Shown one piece after another: positions 63,661 through 64,000 of a DNA stretch of 64,000 bases. Under the pieces are notes generated by a model. It was not told where the DNA came from and did no database searches. It was given only the letters and a program-made list of their open reading frames with translations. Every line of letters begins with the position of its first letter. Positions within the stretch are counted from its first letter, which is position 1. The translations under genes were made by a program, and so were the position numbers. The stretch comes from Meconema thalassinum (Eukaryota; Arthropoda; Insecta; Orthoptera; Tettigoniidae): NCBI GenBank assembly GCA_946902985.2, contig OX336389.2:979722482-979786481 (forward strand), written 5' to 3'.

Positions 63661-64000
63661 ACCTGCTGGTCACCGCTGCTGCATCTCATGGCACCATCGC
63701 TAGTCCCTACGCTACCTAGCAGTTACGTCACGAGATCTGCACCCTGACGTATCGCTCTAGATGGCAGGAATAATTGCCAGCTGTCGTACTCTGCAAGCCA
63801 TACCTTAGAGGGAGTACTTTGATTCGCCTTTCGACGCAGCCGCAGTCCTTTCGACTGCCGACCAATTCTCAAACTGCTGCTGGATCTTCACTTGGACACT
63901 ATAAGTGTCATCCCTTCGCAAGAGAAGAAGAAAGAGTTGACCTTTTTTTTTATCAACGGTGTACATATCTCTAGGCCATGTACGCCTCCTTCAGAAGAAA
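63661..64000. other. unassigned sequence to window end
   Basis: No gene, RNA or repeat is recognised. Confidence 0.35.

Noticed and set aside
1..64000. CRISPR array, operons or ribosome-binding sites
   Set aside because: The sequence is eukaryotic and transposon-rich; repeats found are tandem, LTR or TIR, not spacer arrays.

Overview
This is a piece of a large, repeat-rich animal nuclear genome, most likely an insect or another arthropod. No intact host gene is visible. Almost everything that can be recognised is transposon-derived: Ty1/copia, Ty3/gypsy and BEL/Pao LTR retrotransposons, a non-autonomous long-LTR element, hAT, mariner and THAP-type DNA transposons, a DNA transposon carrying a DUF7869-like gene, RTE-like and Jockey/CR1-like LINE pieces, and at least four tRNA-derived SINE insertions or families. 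The arthropod call rests on the copia half-tRNA primer site, the BEL/Pao element and the style of the SINEs and mariner. The species cannot be told from the sequence.

Layout. Positions 1-10229 are mostly unassigned. The plus strand is T/G-rich there, and the region holds a 79-bp hairpin-bearing tandem repeat (1205-1418) and a frameshifted minus-strand reading frame (8266 to 6793) encoding a basic, internally repeated protein I do not recognise. Positions 10230-38320 are one old Ty3/gypsy-like element with very long LTRs (about 3.7 kb once insertions and deletions are allowed for). Its body keeps a coiled-coil gag and an integrase C-terminal scrap but no protease, RT or RNase H. It has been invaded by a second gypsy (14864-20996), a SINE that itself carries a 2.9-kb unclassified insertion (22274-25504), and an 8.7-kb non-autonomous LTR element (26557-35242) that contains another copy of the same SINE.

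A hAT element (38328-49652) sits against the end of the right long LTR. Its BED-finger exon is split by an RTE-like LINE (13-bp target duplication). The LINE is split by a THAP/TIR element (3-bp duplication), which in turn holds a 3-kb DUF7869-type transposon (40057-43082) and a near-pristine copia (43305-47857). This is five levels of nesting.

Next comes a Ran GTPase pseudogene split in mid-codon by a BEL/Pao element (49857-56620, 5-bp duplication). The rest holds SINEs, a decayed RTE-like LINE, an internally deleted mariner (59733-60460), a solo LTR of the same family as the 26.6-35.2 kb element (60706-62620), and unassigned sequence to the end.

The copia is the only element that looks recently active: one 1348-codon frame, LTRs differing only in a T-run, a perfect AAATT duplication, a primer site and a polypurine tract. 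The DUF7869-type element is the most unusual. It has an intron-containing gene broken by a single stop codon, and about nine copies of a 24-bp imperfect palindrome at its ends.
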